A stretch of 64,000 bases of DNA from an uncultured Oscillospiraceae bacterium (GCA_947626265.1 CANQRM010000015.1:16009-80008), one strand, 5' to 3'. Positions 28,365 to 38,218 are shown, counted from the first letter of the stretch. The notes: generated by a model from the sequence alone, not told the origin. Numbers and translations are program-made.

Positions 28365-28718
28365 TTGGTCAGGAAAGCCAGTGAAAAGGGCGTTATTGAG
28401 ATCACCAACGACGTCTTCACCAGCATCGTGGGCGACGCCGCCTCCAGCTGCTTCGGCGTGAAGGGCATGGCCAGCCGCTCCAAGGAAAGCGGCGTGTGGC
28501 AGCTGCTGCGCCGGGAGTCTATGTCCAAGGGCGTGAACGTGGATTTCGGGGAGGACGACTCCCTGATCGTGGATCTGCATATCGTAGTGGATCACGGGGT
28601 GAACGTGTCCGCGCTGTGCGAGAGCATCATCGCGGAGGTGGGCTATAAGGTCACCGCCAGCACCGGCGTGCCCGTGAGCCAGGTGAACGTGTTCATCGAC
28701 TCGATGAACATGGACTGA
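28365..28718 (+). CDS. Asp23/Gls24 family envelope stress response protein
   Basis: VIEITNDVFTSIVGDAASSCFGVKGM...VSQVNVFIDSM; start set at TTG 28365 behind AGGGGG. Confidence 0.88.
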   Translation: MVRKASEKGVIEITNDVFTSIVGDAASSCFGVKGMASRSKESGVWQLLRRESMSKGVNVDFGEDDSLIVDLHIVVDHGVNVSALCESIIAEVGYKVTASTGVPVSQVNVFIDSMNMD

Positions 28719-28737
28719 GCCATAAGAGGTACCGAAA

Positions 28738-30390
28738 TTGAGAGAACATATAGACGGCGCCGCGCTGCGGGAGATGCTCCTGTGCGCCTACGACGCCCTT
28801 GAAGCGAACGAACAGGCCATCAATGAGCTGAACGTGTTTCCCGTCCCCGACGGCGACACGGGCACCAACATGCGCCTGACCATGGGCTCCGCCGCCACGG
28901 AGCTGCGGCAGAAGCAGACGCCGGGCACCGTGACGGAGACGGCGGCCCAGACGGCCTCCGCCCTGCTGCGGGGCGCCCGGGGCAACTCCGGCGTCATCCT
29001 CTCCCTGCTGTTCCGGGGCCTTTCCAAGGGCCTCAAGGGCCTGGAGACCGCCACGGCGGAGGATTACGCCAAGGCCATGACCTCCGGCGTGGAGGCGGCT
29101 TATAAGGCGGTCATGAAGCCCGCCGAGGGCACCATCCTCACCGTCAGCCGCCTGGCCGCCGAGGCCGCGGTGGCGAAGGCCAAGGAATCGGCCTACATGG
29201 AGGAGACGATCTACGCCGCCCTGGAGGCCGGCAAGGCCGCCCTGGACGACACGGTGAACCAGAACCCGGTCCTTAAAAAGGCCGGGGTGGTGGACGCCGG
29301 CGGCTACGGCTATATCCTGATGCTGGAGGCCATGCTGGGCTCTCTGGAGGGGCGCATCACCGCCAGCGCCGCCCCCGGCGCGGCCAAGGCCAAGGCGGAC
29401 TTCTCCGCCATTGCCGACGAGGACATCAAGTTCACCTACTGCACCGAGTTCATCGTCCGCAAGGCCAACAAGAAGAGCGCCGACCGGCTGCGGGCCTTCC
29501 TGGGCACCATCGGCGACAGCATCGTGCTGGTGGACGAGGACGACATCATCAAGGTGCATGTCCACACCAACGTCCCCGGCCGGGTCCTGACCCAGGCGCT
29601 GACCTACGGCGCGCTGATGACCGTGAAGATCGAGAACATGCGCGAGCAGCACACCTCTCTGGAGGAGAAGCAGGCCGCGCCTGCGGAGGAAGAGGCTGAC
29701 CCCCACGCCATCCCGGACCCGGTGCCGGCGGAAAAGCCGGTGGGCACGGTGTGCGTGTGCGCCGGCGACGGGCTGGAGGAGCTGTTCCGCCAGCTGGGCG
29801 CGGACGGCATCGTCTCCGGCGGCCAGACCATGAACCCCTCCACCGAGGACATCCTCAAGGCGGTGAACCTGACCCCGGCGGAGACCGTGTTCGTCTTCCC
29901 CAACAATAAGAACATCATCATGGCCGCGGAGCAGTGCATCCCCATGACCACCAAAAAGGTCATCGTCATCCCCTCCCGCTCCGTGTGCCAGGGCATCAGC
30001 GCCATGATGCGCCTGACCCCCGACGGGGACCCGGAGGAGCTGAAAGCCGAGTTCACCGACGCGCTGGCAAGCGTTCACACCATCCAGGTGACCTACGCCG
30101 CCCGGGACTCGGAGTTTGACGGCCACACCATCAAGGCCGGGGAGTACCTGACCCTCATGGACGGCCAGCTCGTCGGCTCCTTTGCCGACACGGACGCGCT
30201 GGTATCCGGCCTGGAGCCCGCCATCAGCGGCCTGCAGCCGGAGTTCGTCACCGTCTACTACGGCCAGGACGTGGCGGAAGCCGATGCGGAGAGCTTCTCC
30301 GACGCCTTGGGCGCCAACCTGGGCGAGGCGGAGACCAGCCTCATCCGGGGCGGCCAGCCGGTGTACTACTACATGATAAGCGTGGAATAA
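28738..30390 (+). CDS. DAK2/DegV-like fatty acid kinase subunit A
   Basis: NVFPVPDGDTGTNM, RGARGNSGVILS, FPNNKNI, TTG start; paired with Asp23 gene. Confidence 0.93.
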   Translation: MREHIDGAALREMLLCAYDALEANEQAINELNVFPVPDGDTGTNMRLTMGSAATELRQKQTPGTVTETAAQTASALLRGARGNSGVILSLLFRGLSKGLKGLETATAEDYAKAMTSGVEAAYKAVMKPAEGTILTVSRLAAEAAVAKAKESAYMEETIYAALEAGKAALDDTVNQNPVLKKAGVVDAGGYGYILMLEAMLGSLEGRITASAAPGAAKAKADFSAIADEDIKFTYCTEFIVRKANKKSADRLRAFLGTIGDSIVLVDEDDIIKVHVHTNVPGRVLTQALTYGALMTVKIENMREQHTSLEEKQAAPAEEEADPHAIPDPVPAEKPVGTVCVCAGDGLEELFRQLGADGIVSGGQTMNPSTEDILKAVNLTPAETVFVFPNNKNIIMAAEQCIPMTTKKVIVIPSRSVCQGISAMMRLTPDGDPEELKAEFTDALASVHTIQVTYAARDSEFDGHTIKAGEYLTLMDGQLVGSFADTDALVSGLEPAISGLQPEFVTVYYGQDVAEADAESFSDALGANLGEAETSLIRGGQPVYYYMISVE

Positions 30391-30408
30391 CCTCCACACA
30401 TATGAAAG

Positions 30409-30443
30409 ACCGGGACGGCTCACGCCGTCCCGGCTTTATTATT
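30409..30443 (+). terminator. Terminator after fakA-like gene
   Basis: ccgggacggc-tcac-gccgtcccgg + tttattatt. Confidence 0.88.
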
Positions 30444-30447
30444 GCTT

Positions 30448-32793
30448 TCAGGCCCTCACGGCCTCCACCCAGAACACGTCCTCGCCCGCCGGCGGGAACT
30501 TGGTGAGCTTAAAGCTGTGCCGCTCGCCCTGCACCTCGCCTATGGTGATATAGGGGCTCAGGCTTTTGAGCTTGTAGCCCGGCTTGAGGGTGAAGAAGTC
30601 CGTGCCGTCCCAGCGTATCTCCGGGCCCGGGGCGAAGGTGGTGAAGCGGGACCAGCCGCTGGAGACGTGGCTCGCGCCGATGTCATCCTTCAGCGCCACC
30701 CGGAGCATCCGGGGCGCGTCTTCGCCGCTCGTCACCTGCAGGTCGATGTCCTCCCCCAGGTTCATCTCCACGGTGTAATACACCCAGCACTTCTGCCCGT
30801 CCACGTCCTCCGCAAGCTCGGTCTGGACGCCGTAGTTCTCGCCGCCCTTTATGCCCCAGCCGCACTCGGTCTCCACCGACAGCGTCAGGGTGTCCTCGCC
30901 GACCCAGCCGCTGGTGCCCACGGCGTGGAGCGCGGCGCCGGACGCGCCGCGGATGGTGACAGTGCCGCCGCCCCGGACGGCATAGGTCCAGGTGTCGCCG
31001 CTCACTGCGGGCTCATAGTCCTCGTGGACGAATTCCAGGGCGTTATGCTTGTCCATCTCCTGCCGGAACTCATCCAGCGTTTCGTCCCGCCACTTCTCCA
31101 GCGCCTCCGGGTCGCCGGGAGGATAGGGGGACACGGCGGGTGCCGTCTCAGAAAGGCAGGATGTCAGGATATAGGCCGTGATGTACTCATCCGGAGAGGC
31201 CGGGCCGTAATGGGGGTTCTTCATGGCCACCCCGGTCCAACCGTCCGCCGTCACGCAGAGCCGCTCGAAGGCCGCCTTTTTGTTCACGGTCCCGATGACC
31301 TCATAGCTCTCGCCCGGGCCGGAGCGCAGCCGGGCCGCGTCCTTTATGCACCAGACCGGGTCCTTCTCCGGCTGGTCGGGCACGCCGGGGACGGCGTACG
31401 GGGGATAGTCCGGCTCCGCCGGCGGCTGGGTGGGCGCGGGGGTCTCGTCAGCCTTATCGTTCCCGCCCGGGCCGGCCCACCACACCGGGTCGTCGGGATA
31501 GAGGGCGATGACCTCATTGTAGCGCACCAGCATGGCGCACACCTCCGCCCTGGTGGCGGTGGCGTTGGGGCGCATGGTCCTGTCCCCGTAGCCCTTGATG
31601 ATGCCGTTGTCCAGGGCCCACTGCATGGGCCCCCGGGCGTACTCGGCGATGGACTGGGCGTCGGTGTAGTCCTCCATCATGCCGCCGGCCCAGATGCCGG
31701 GCTGGCCCGCCATGCGGTAGAGCATGGCCGCCAGCTGCTGGCGGGTCACGGCCTGGTTCGGGGCGAACTGGCTCTCCGACACCCCCTGGACCGCGCCGAT
31801 GGCGGCGGCCCACTTCACCGCGTCCTTGTAGTAATCCGCCGTCAGGTCGCCGAAGGTCACGGGCGCGTCCACGTCCGGGCACCCGGCCTCACGGTAGAGC
31901 ATGGCCACGGTCTGGCCCCGGCTGGCCGCGGCGTTGGGCGAGAAGGTATCCTCCGAGGTGCCGGAGATCATGCCGGAGGCATAGGCCTGCTCCACCACGT
32001 CCTTGTACCAGCTGTCGTCGGGCACGTCCTTGAAGGTGCCCGTGGCGGGGCGCTCAGCACTTGTCTCTTCGGGCTGGTCGATGGCCTCAGCGAGCTCAGG
32101 CGCGGGGGCCTCCTCCTGGGGCACAGTTTCCTGCTCCGGCATCTCCTCTTCGGGGATGAACTCCTCTTCGGGAACCTCCGGGGCCTCCATCTCGGGCACT
32201 TCCGCCTCGGGAACGACCTCGGGTATTTCTTCCTGGGCCTCGGGCTCCGTCTCGGGGATAGTCTCCTCCACCGGGGGCTCCTCCTGTGGCGCGAGCTCCT
32301 CCGTGGAGGGAGCATCCTCAAACTGGACTTCCGCAGCCTCGCCAGTGCATACCACCGCCAGCTCCACCGCCTCCGCGTCCTCGTTCACATGCACGTTGTA
32401 TTCCGTGCCGTCGGGAAGGGCCAGGTCATCGGGGGTATGGCTCCCGGTCACGGTACCGCCAACCAGCACCTCCAGGCCATAGCCCGCCGCCATGACCACG
32501 GAAAAGTCTGTGCCGGCCAGGACCGTGTCCTGCAGAGACCCGTCCTCCAAGAGGGTGACTTCCTCGCCGTCGGCAATGAAGTCACAGTGCAGCGCGATAT
32601 TCTCCGACCAGCCATGGAAGGTCAAGGGCACCTCCCGGTCCTGGGCCATGTCGGCCGCCGGTGCTATCTCCGCGGTCTGGGGCATGTCCTCCGCCACGGG
32701 CGGGGCCTCCTGCCCCTCCGCCGCCAGGGCGGGCGCTGCCGCCGTCAGCGTCATGACGAGCGCCAAAAGAAAACTCAACCATTTCTTATCCAT
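30448..32793 (-). CDS. Secreted S-layer homology (SLH) domain protein with SH3-like region
   Basis: Signal peptide; TGTFKDVPDDSWYKDVVEQAYASGMISGTSEDTFSPNAAASRGQTVAML plus two further SLH repeats; RLRSGPGESYEVIGTVNKKAAFE SH3b-like. Confidence 0.9.
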   Translation of the reverse strand: MDKKWLSFLLALVMTLTAAAPALAAEGQEAPPVAEDMPQTAEIAPAADMAQDREVPLTFHGWSENIALHCDFIADGEEVTLLEDGSLQDTVLAGTDFSVVMAAGYGLEVLVGGTVTGSHTPDDLALPDGTEYNVHVNEDAEAVELAVVCTGEAAEVQFEDAPSTEELAPQEEPPVEETIPETEPEAQEEIPEVVPEAEVPEMEAPEVPEEEFIPEEEMPEQETVPQEEAPAPELAEAIDQPEETSAERPATGTFKDVPDDSWYKDVVEQAYASGMISGTSEDTFSPNAAASRGQTVAMLYREAGCPDVDAPVTFGDLTADYYKDAVKWAAAIGAVQGVSESQFAPNQAVTRQQLAAMLYRMAGQPGIWAGGMMEDYTDAQSIAEYARGPMQWALDNGIIKGYGDRTMRPNATATRAEVCAMLVRYNEVIALYPDDPVWWAGPGGNDKADETPAPTQPPAEPDYPPYAVPGVPDQPEKDPVWCIKDAARLRSGPGESYEVIGTVNKKAAFERLCVTADGWTGVAMKNPHYGPASPDEYITAYILTSCLSETAPAVSPYPPGDPEALEKWRDETLDEFRQEMDKHNALEFVHEDYEPAVSGDTWTYAVRGGGTVTIRGASGAALHAVGTSGWVGEDTLTLSVETECGWGIKGGENYGVQTELAEDVDGQKCWVYYTVEMNLGEDIDLQVTSGEDAPRMLRVALKDDIGASHVSSGWSRFTTFAPGPEIRWDGTDFFTLKPGYKLKSLSPYITIGEVQGERHSFKLTKFPPAGEDVFWVEAVRA

Positions 32794-32811
32794 AGTTCTG
32801 TCTCCTTTCCT

Positions 32812-34020
32812 TTACGTCAGATACAAAAAGCTCTGGGGGTCGATGGGGTAGGCCGTGGCGCTGGAGCGTATCTCGAAGTGCAGGTGCGGCCCCGTGGAGT
32901 TGCCGGTGGAGCCCACATAGCCCAGCACCTGGCCCATGGACACGCTCTGGCCCGCGCTCACGGCAATGCTGTCCATGTGGCCATACACGGTGGTATAGCC
33001 GTTGCCGTGGTTGACGATGACGCAGTTGCCGTAGCCGCCGTTCCGCCCGGCCAGGATGACCGTGCCCGCCGCCGCGGCCCAGATATCGCTGCCATAGCTC
33101 GCGCCGATGTCCACGCCGTCGTGGTTTTTATACTGGCCGCTGATGGGGTGGTTCCGGGGCCCGAAGGGGCTGGTGAGGTACTTCGTATAGCTGGGCCACA
33201 TCATCCAGGCCCCGCTGTCGGCGCTGCCTGTCGCCACGGTCCCGCTTTGGGCGGCGGTCTCCGCGGCCCGGGCCGCCTTCAGCTCCTTCTCCTTCTCGAT
33301 GATGAGCGCGTCCACCCCGGCCCTGGTCTCCGCCTCCTGGGCCATGATCTCGGTGTACTGGTCGATGTTGCTCTCCATCCCGGCGATGAGCTCACAGGCC
33401 GCCACCGTGTCCGCGTCCAGCTGGGCTTTTTTCTGCTCCAATTCTTCACGGCTGGCCTGGTTTTGGGCGTACATAGCCTGGGCCCTGGCCTCCAGAGCCT
33501 CTGCGTCGGACCGGGCGGCGATGTAGGCCTCCTCCAGGCCCTCGTCATATTCCATGACGCCGCCCACCATGTCCAGCCGGGTCAGAAGGTCCGAAAAGCT
33601 GTCGGCCTCGAAGAGGACATCTAAGTAGCCAACCTCCGAGGTCTCCTCCATGGCCCGGACCCGGCCCAGCCATTTCCTGCGCTGGTATTCCTCCTTCGTT
33701 CGGGCCTTTTCCAGGTCCTCCTGGATGGAGGCCAGCATGCCGTCCACGATGTCGATCTGCTCCTGGAGCACGTCCAGCTCCTCCCGGGCCGTCTGGTTCT
33801 TCTCATCCAGGACGAGCTTCTTCTCCAGGGCGTTGGTCTTCTCCTGGTCAAGGCTGTCGATCTCCGCCTGGATGGCGTCCATGCGGCTTTGTATCTCCCC
33901 CCGCCGGGCGTTCAGGCCGTCCAGCTCATCCTGGATGGAGCCGCTGTCCGCGAGGGCTGTCGCCGCCGTCCCCAGCAGCAGCCCCAGCGCCAGTAGGGCG
34001 CTCAAAATCCTCTTAAACAC
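32812..34020 (-). CDS. Murein hydrolase activator/M23 peptidase with coiled-coil N-terminus (EnvC-like)
   Basis: Signal peptide, coiled coils, HDGVDIGASYGSDIWAAAAGTVI...YTTVYGHM...GNSTGPHLHFEI; GTG start 34020. Confidence 0.94.
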   Translation of the reverse strand: MFKRILSALLALGLLLGTAATALADSGSIQDELDGLNARRGEIQSRMDAIQAEIDSLDQEKTNALEKKLVLDEKNQTAREELDVLQEQIDIVDGMLASIQEDLEKARTKEEYQRRKWLGRVRAMEETSEVGYLDVLFEADSFSDLLTRLDMVGGVMEYDEGLEEAYIAARSDAEALEARAQAMYAQNQASREELEQKKAQLDADTVAACELIAGMESNIDQYTEIMAQEAETRAGVDALIIEKEKELKAARAAETAAQSGTVATGSADSGAWMMWPSYTKYLTSPFGPRNHPISGQYKNHDGVDIGASYGSDIWAAAAGTVILAGRNGGYGNCVIVNHGNGYTTVYGHMDSIAVSAGQSVSMGQVLGYVGSTGNSTGPHLHFEIRSSATAYPIDPQSFLYLT

Positions 34021-34134
34021 AAAAAGGTCCCCCCTTTTGACTGGTTTGTTACCTGTTTGTAGTCTTTGTAACCATTTCGCAGATAACATAACACAGTCCC
34101 AGGGGGGACGCAATATTTTTGCCGCAGATGGCAG

Positions 34135-35379
34135 TTATGGCGACGTAAGCGGTAAGTTTTCGCCGCAGTTCATGAGCACGGAGAGGGTATATACCCCGTT
34201 CTCCCGGACGGTCTGCACGCTGCCCCGGCTGCGCCGGACGCACTCCCGGACATTCCGAAGGCCGTAGCCGTGGAGAGACCCGGCCTTCTTTCCCTGGTCC
34301 GGGTCGTAGGGATTGGATATCTCGTAAAAGAGCATGCCGTTGTGCATGCGGAGCTTGAGATTGATGCGCCGCCGCTCCTCCGGCAGGGCGGCCACCGCCT
34401 CCAAAGCGTTGTCCACGGTGTTGCCGATGAGGATATAGAGGTCCGCCGCCGTGACGGACAGCTCCGGGGGCACCTGCACGTCCAGGGTAAGGCGCGCGCC
34501 CGCCTCCTCCGCCGCCTGGACATACTCATTCAATATGATGCTCACCACCCGGTTGTCCACGTCCACCACCGGGCGGACCGCCCCGGCCATGTCCCGCAGC
34601 TGGTCCAGGGACGGGCTCTGACCCGTCTCGGCCTGCACGGCGTGCAGGTACTTGTCCAGGTCGTGCCACAGGGCCCTGATCTGCTCCTGCTGGGCCTGGA
34701 GCTGCTCATAGTAGGCCTTCTGGGTGGCGTAGCGGTCGTTGGCCTGTTCCAGCTCCCGGCGCTCGTTCTCCTGGTCCTGGAGCCGGAGGGTGAAGAGGAT
34801 GACCACGATGCAGGTGTATAAAAGCCCCAGGGCGATGATCTCCGCCCGGCCGGATATCTCCGACGCGATGAGGCACACGAACATAATGCCGATGGCGAGG
34901 CCTGGGTACGCCGGCAGGAAGATGCGTGTCCTGGGCCGGCCGGTGAGGTAGTCCCCGGCCAGGCGCACCGCCACCACGAACAGAAGGTCGGAAAGCCGGC
35001 ATATGGTCACGTAGAGGGACCAGGCCCCCCGGATCACCGCGTCACGGTCCTCCGGGCCGGTGAAGGACAGAAGGATGGTCACCGCCGTGGCGGATATGGC
35101 GGAGATGATGACCAGCGTCACCGCGGCCAATAAGGCCTGCAGGGGCTTCGCGTCATAGTTTGCCCACACCAGCGCCCCGCCGCCCAAGGCCCAGTAGAGC
35201 CCCCGGACCAGCACCAGCTTCGGGGACATGGCCAAGGCAGCCGCGCCGGCGCTGAAGAGGATATAAACGGCCGCCGTGCGCCAGCGGGGCACGGTCCGCC
35301 GCAGGAAGAACCCGTCCGAGATGAGCGTCAGGAATATGACCTCCGCCACCGCGCAGACAGTCAGCACAAAGTACTTCAT
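34135..35379 (-). CDS. Sensor histidine kinase, GHKL (AgrC/NatK-like)
   Basis: Multi-TM N-terminus; LWHDLDKYLHAV; IGNTVDNALEAV; GYGLRNVRE. Confidence 0.9.
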   Translation of the reverse strand: MKYFVLTVCAVAEVIFLTLISDGFFLRRTVPRWRTAAVYILFSAGAAALAMSPKLVLVRGLYWALGGGALVWANYDAKPLQALLAAVTLVIISAISATAVTILLSFTGPEDRDAVIRGAWSLYVTICRLSDLLFVVAVRLAGDYLTGRPRTRIFLPAYPGLAIGIMFVCLIASEISGRAEIIALGLLYTCIVVILFTLRLQDQENERRELEQANDRYATQKAYYEQLQAQQEQIRALWHDLDKYLHAVQAETGQSPSLDQLRDMAGAVRPVVDVDNRVVSIILNEYVQAAEEAGARLTLDVQVPPELSVTAADLYILIGNTVDNALEAVAALPEERRRINLKLRMHNGMLFYEISNPYDPDQGKKAGSLHGYGLRNVRECVRRSRGSVQTVRENGVYTLSVLMNCGENLPLTSP

Positions 35380-35382
35380 CCC

Positions 35383-36069
35383 TCACCGCCCCAAAAATGA
35401 CTGAAGCTGGGCCATGAACTCCATCTGCCGCCGCCGGCTCACGGGGATGACCGCCCCGTTGGTCAGGGTGACCTCCTGGGCCGTGGCCGTGCGCACATGG
35501 GCGAGATTGACGATGAAGCTCTGGTGGGGCATGCCGAAATAGCCCTGGGGCAGCTGGGCCAGCATGTCCTTCAGCGTGGCCCGCACGGAGTAGTCCTCCG
35601 TGGCCGTATGTACCGTGGTCACGTGGTCGTACACGTCGATATAGTATATCTCCTGCATGCGCAGGATGTAGGACTTCTCCTCCACGGAGAAGGTGAACCG
35701 GTTGGCCCATATCTCCCGCACCGCCGCGTCCAGGGCCGGGGCCAGCTTCTCCATGGTCACCGGCTTGGGGATATAGCGGAAGGCCACGCCGTAGCCCTGG
35801 ATGGTGTATTCCATGGTCCGGGTGGCGAAGATGATGAGGGGCGGCTCCGCCGAGGCCGCCAGCTGCCGGGCCGTCTCGAAGCCATTGAGTTCGCTCATCT
35901 CGATGTCCATGAGGGCCAGGTCGAAGCTCTCCTCCGCCGCCGCGGCCAGCAGCTCCCCGCCGGAGGAGAAGCGGAAGATCTGAAAGCGGCTCAGCTGGTC
36001 GTAATCATACAGCAGGGAGCACATCAGCTCCATATCCTCCCGGTCGTCTTCACATACCGCCACGCGCAC
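35383..36069 (-). CDS. LytTR-family response regulator
   Basis: Receiver domain (LALMDIEMSELNGFE) and LytTR domain (YYIDVYDHVTTVHT...GYFGMPHQSFIVNLAHVR). Confidence 0.93.
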   Translation of the reverse strand: MRVAVCEDDREDMELMCSLLYDYDQLSRFQIFRFSSGGELLAAAAEESFDLALMDIEMSELNGFETARQLAASAEPPLIIFATRTMEYTIQGYGVAFRYIPKPVTMEKLAPALDAAVREIWANRFTFSVEEKSYILRMQEIYYIDVYDHVTTVHTATEDYSVRATLKDMLAQLPQGYFGMPHQSFIVNLAHVRTATAQEVTLTNGAVIPVSRRRQMEFMAQLQSFLGR

Positions 36070-36218
36070 GGCTCTCGCCTCCCCACTTTTGGACTACTGC
36101 ACACTTATTTTGATTATATAATAGCCCCTCCCGGCAATTCAACCTCACTTTCCGACCACCTGCGCCGCCAAAACGACCACCTGCGACAACGCCTGCGCAA
36201 AAAATCCCCGCCGCCCTA

Positions 36219-36278
36219 TTGACAGGGCGGTCATGGCATGCTATGATACGGCCATGATATGTCGTTACTCGACATATC
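36219..36278 (+). promoter_or_regulatory. Promoter and PadR operator palindrome
   Basis: TTGACA (36219-36224)-N17-TATGAT (36242-36247), then GATATGTCG-TTACT-CGACATATC (36256-36278). Confidence 0.88.
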
Positions 36279-36305
36279 GGAAGCCGACATAAGGACAGTG
36301 AGCCT

Positions 36306-36626
36306 ATGGAGCCCCTGACCGAGAGCTATTTTTATATCCTGCTGTGCCTGTACCGGGGCCCCAGCCACGGCTATGGCATCATGCAGGACGCCCTGCGCCT
36401 GTCGGAGGGGCGGGTGCACATCGGCTCGGGCACCATGTATGGCGCCACCGGCAGCATGATGAAAAAGGGCTGGATAGAGGAATGCCCTGCCCCGGACACG
36501 GACCGGCGGCGGCTCTACACCCTGACGGACAAGGGCCGGGAGGTGCTGCTGGCCGAGGCGGACCGGCTGCGGAGCCTCGCCGCGGCGGCGGAGAACATCA
36601 TAGGAGGAGAGGATAATGAAGAATAA
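36306..36626 (+). CDS. PadR family transcriptional regulator
   Basis: ESYFYILLCLYRGPSHGYGIMQDALRLSEGRVHIGSGTMYGATGSMMKKGWIEE...RRLYTLTDKGREVL. Confidence 0.95.
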   Translation: MEPLTESYFYILLCLYRGPSHGYGIMQDALRLSEGRVHIGSGTMYGATGSMMKKGWIEECPAPDTDRRRLYTLTDKGREVLLAEADRLRSLAAAAENIIGGEDNEE

Positions 36627-37521
36627 AAAGCATCGCTATGTCATGTACCCCGCCTGGGAGTACCGGCGGGAGGCAGAGGACCTGAACAAGTTCTCGGAGG
36701 AGGGCTGGCAGCTGGAAAAGGGCGGCTGCTTCCACAGTGTGTTCTACCGGGACGAGAACGCCCGCTACCGCTACGCCCTGGACTATAATCAGAGCATCGA
36801 CGATCCGGTCCGCTACCGGGACACCTTCGCCGAGCAGGGCTGGGAATTCGTCAGCGACACCTTCAACGGCTGGCACTTCTTCCGCAAGAAATATGACCCC
36901 GCCCTGCCCCCGGCGGAGTACGAGATCTACACCGACGAGCAGTCGGTGCGGGATATGGCGGGCCGCTGGAGCCGCCTGGGGACCACCCTGGGCGCCATAG
37001 AGCTGGCGGTGACCGTGCTCAACGCCTGGATGGCCTTTCGCGAGCCCTCCGTCACCGGCATCCTCATCACCCTGGCCTGTCTTATGCTGGGCATCGTTAT
37101 TTTGACGGGCGCCCGGCGCATCCGCCGTCAGGATACGGACAGGCCCCGGAAGAGCCTGCGCTGGTGCTTCTCCCTGGTGTTCCTCCTGCTGGCCGCGGGG
37201 CTGGTGTACAGCTTCTTCCGCGTCCATGCCGACTCCTATAGCGAGTATGTCTATGACCCGGCCGCGGGCCCCTGGACCTGGTCCTTCGATGTGCACCTGC
37301 CCGACTTCTACACCCTGGACGCCGAGGCGGACACCGACGCCAACGTGGACATCACCGTGACGGACAAGGACGGCAAGGTACGCGCCGTCTTTGGCGGCGG
37401 TCAGGACCTGCGGGCCAAGGCCGCCATGTTCCTCATGCCGGGCACCTACGACGTCACCGTCCAGTACGCCCCCGACACCCCCGATGGCACCGCCGGCATG
37501 TTCCGCTTTGAAGTGGATTGA
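36616..37521 (+). CDS. DUF2812-type membrane protein
   Basis: YPAWEYRREAEDLNKFSEEGWQLEKGGCFHSVFYRDENARYRYALDYN; partnered with PadR. Confidence 0.88.
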   Translation: MKNKKHRYVMYPAWEYRREAEDLNKFSEEGWQLEKGGCFHSVFYRDENARYRYALDYNQSIDDPVRYRDTFAEQGWEFVSDTFNGWHFFRKKYDPALPPAEYEIYTDEQSVRDMAGRWSRLGTTLGAIELAVTVLNAWMAFREPSVTGILITLACLMLGIVILTGARRIRRQDTDRPRKSLRWCFSLVFLLLAAGLVYSFFRVHADSYSEYVYDPAAGPWTWSFDVHLPDFYTLDAEADTDANVDITVTDKDGKVRAVFGGGQDLRAKAAMFLMPGTYDVTVQYAPDTPDGTAGMFRFEVD

Positions 37522-37530
37522 GTTGACATA

Positions 37531-37570
37531 ATATAACACCGCCTCCCCAGCCGGGGAGGCGGTGTTATAT
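37531..37570. terminator. Bidirectional terminator
   Basis: atataacaccgcctcccc-agcc-ggggaggcggtgttatat, 18-bp perfect stem between convergent genes. Confidence 0.93.
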
Positions 37571-37579
37571 TGGCGGGCG

Positions 37580-38218
37580 TTACGCCCGGACCTTGATACC
37601 GGATTCGCGCATATGTAGGCGGAGCTCCGCCACGTCGCCGTGGAATATGGCGCCGTCCATGCCGCAGCGCATGGCCCCCACCACGTTGAGGGGCGTGTCG
37701 TCGATGAAAAAGCACTCCTCCGCCTTCAGGCCATACCGCTCCAAAAGCGTCTCGTACATCTGCCGCTCGGGCTTGACGTACCCTATCCCGGCGGATACGA
37801 CGCCCCCGTCGAAGAGCTCCGCCCCGGGCACCCGGGGCCAGTACTTGGGCTGCCGGTGGCTGGCGGTGGAGAGAAGGTAGACGCCGTACCCGGCCTCCTT
37901 CAGCTCCGCCACCAGCTCCGCCATGCCCGGCATGGGCTCGATGGGTTCGTCCCAATGCAGGACGATGCGCCGCACCGGCTCATGGAGCCGCGCCGGGAGC
38001 CGCGCGCATATACTCTCCGCCGCCTGCTCGTCGGTGATGTCGCCCCAGTCCATGAGCTCCCACTCCTTGGAGAGAAACACCTCTCTCATGAGGGTCTTTT
38101 CGTCCTCCGGCCCTAAGCCCAGACGGCCGATGATCTCCTCCCGGTCGAAGCGGATGAGCACCTGGCCCATATCGAATACTACATCTTTTATTTCACTTTG
38201 CATACGAAGCAATACCAT
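37580..38218 (-). CDS. HAD-superfamily hydrolase
   Basis: VVFDMGQVLIRFD; LLSTASHRQ; FFIDDTPLNVVGA. Confidence 0.93.
   Translation of the reverse strand: MVLLRMQSEIKDVVFDMGQVLIRFDREEIIGRLGLGPEDEKTLMREVFLSKEWELMDWGDITDEQAAESICARLPARLHEPVRRIVLHWDEPIEPMPGMAELVAELKEAGYGVYLLSTASHRQPKYWPRVPGAELFDGGVVSAGIGYVKPERQMYETLLERYGLKAEECFFIDDTPLNVVGAMRCGMDGAIFHGDVAELRLHMRESGIKVRA

Noticed and set aside
30442-33624. 1060-aa plus-strand ORF opposite the SLH/M23 genes
   Set aside because: Antisense artefact; minus strand has signal peptides and recognised domains.
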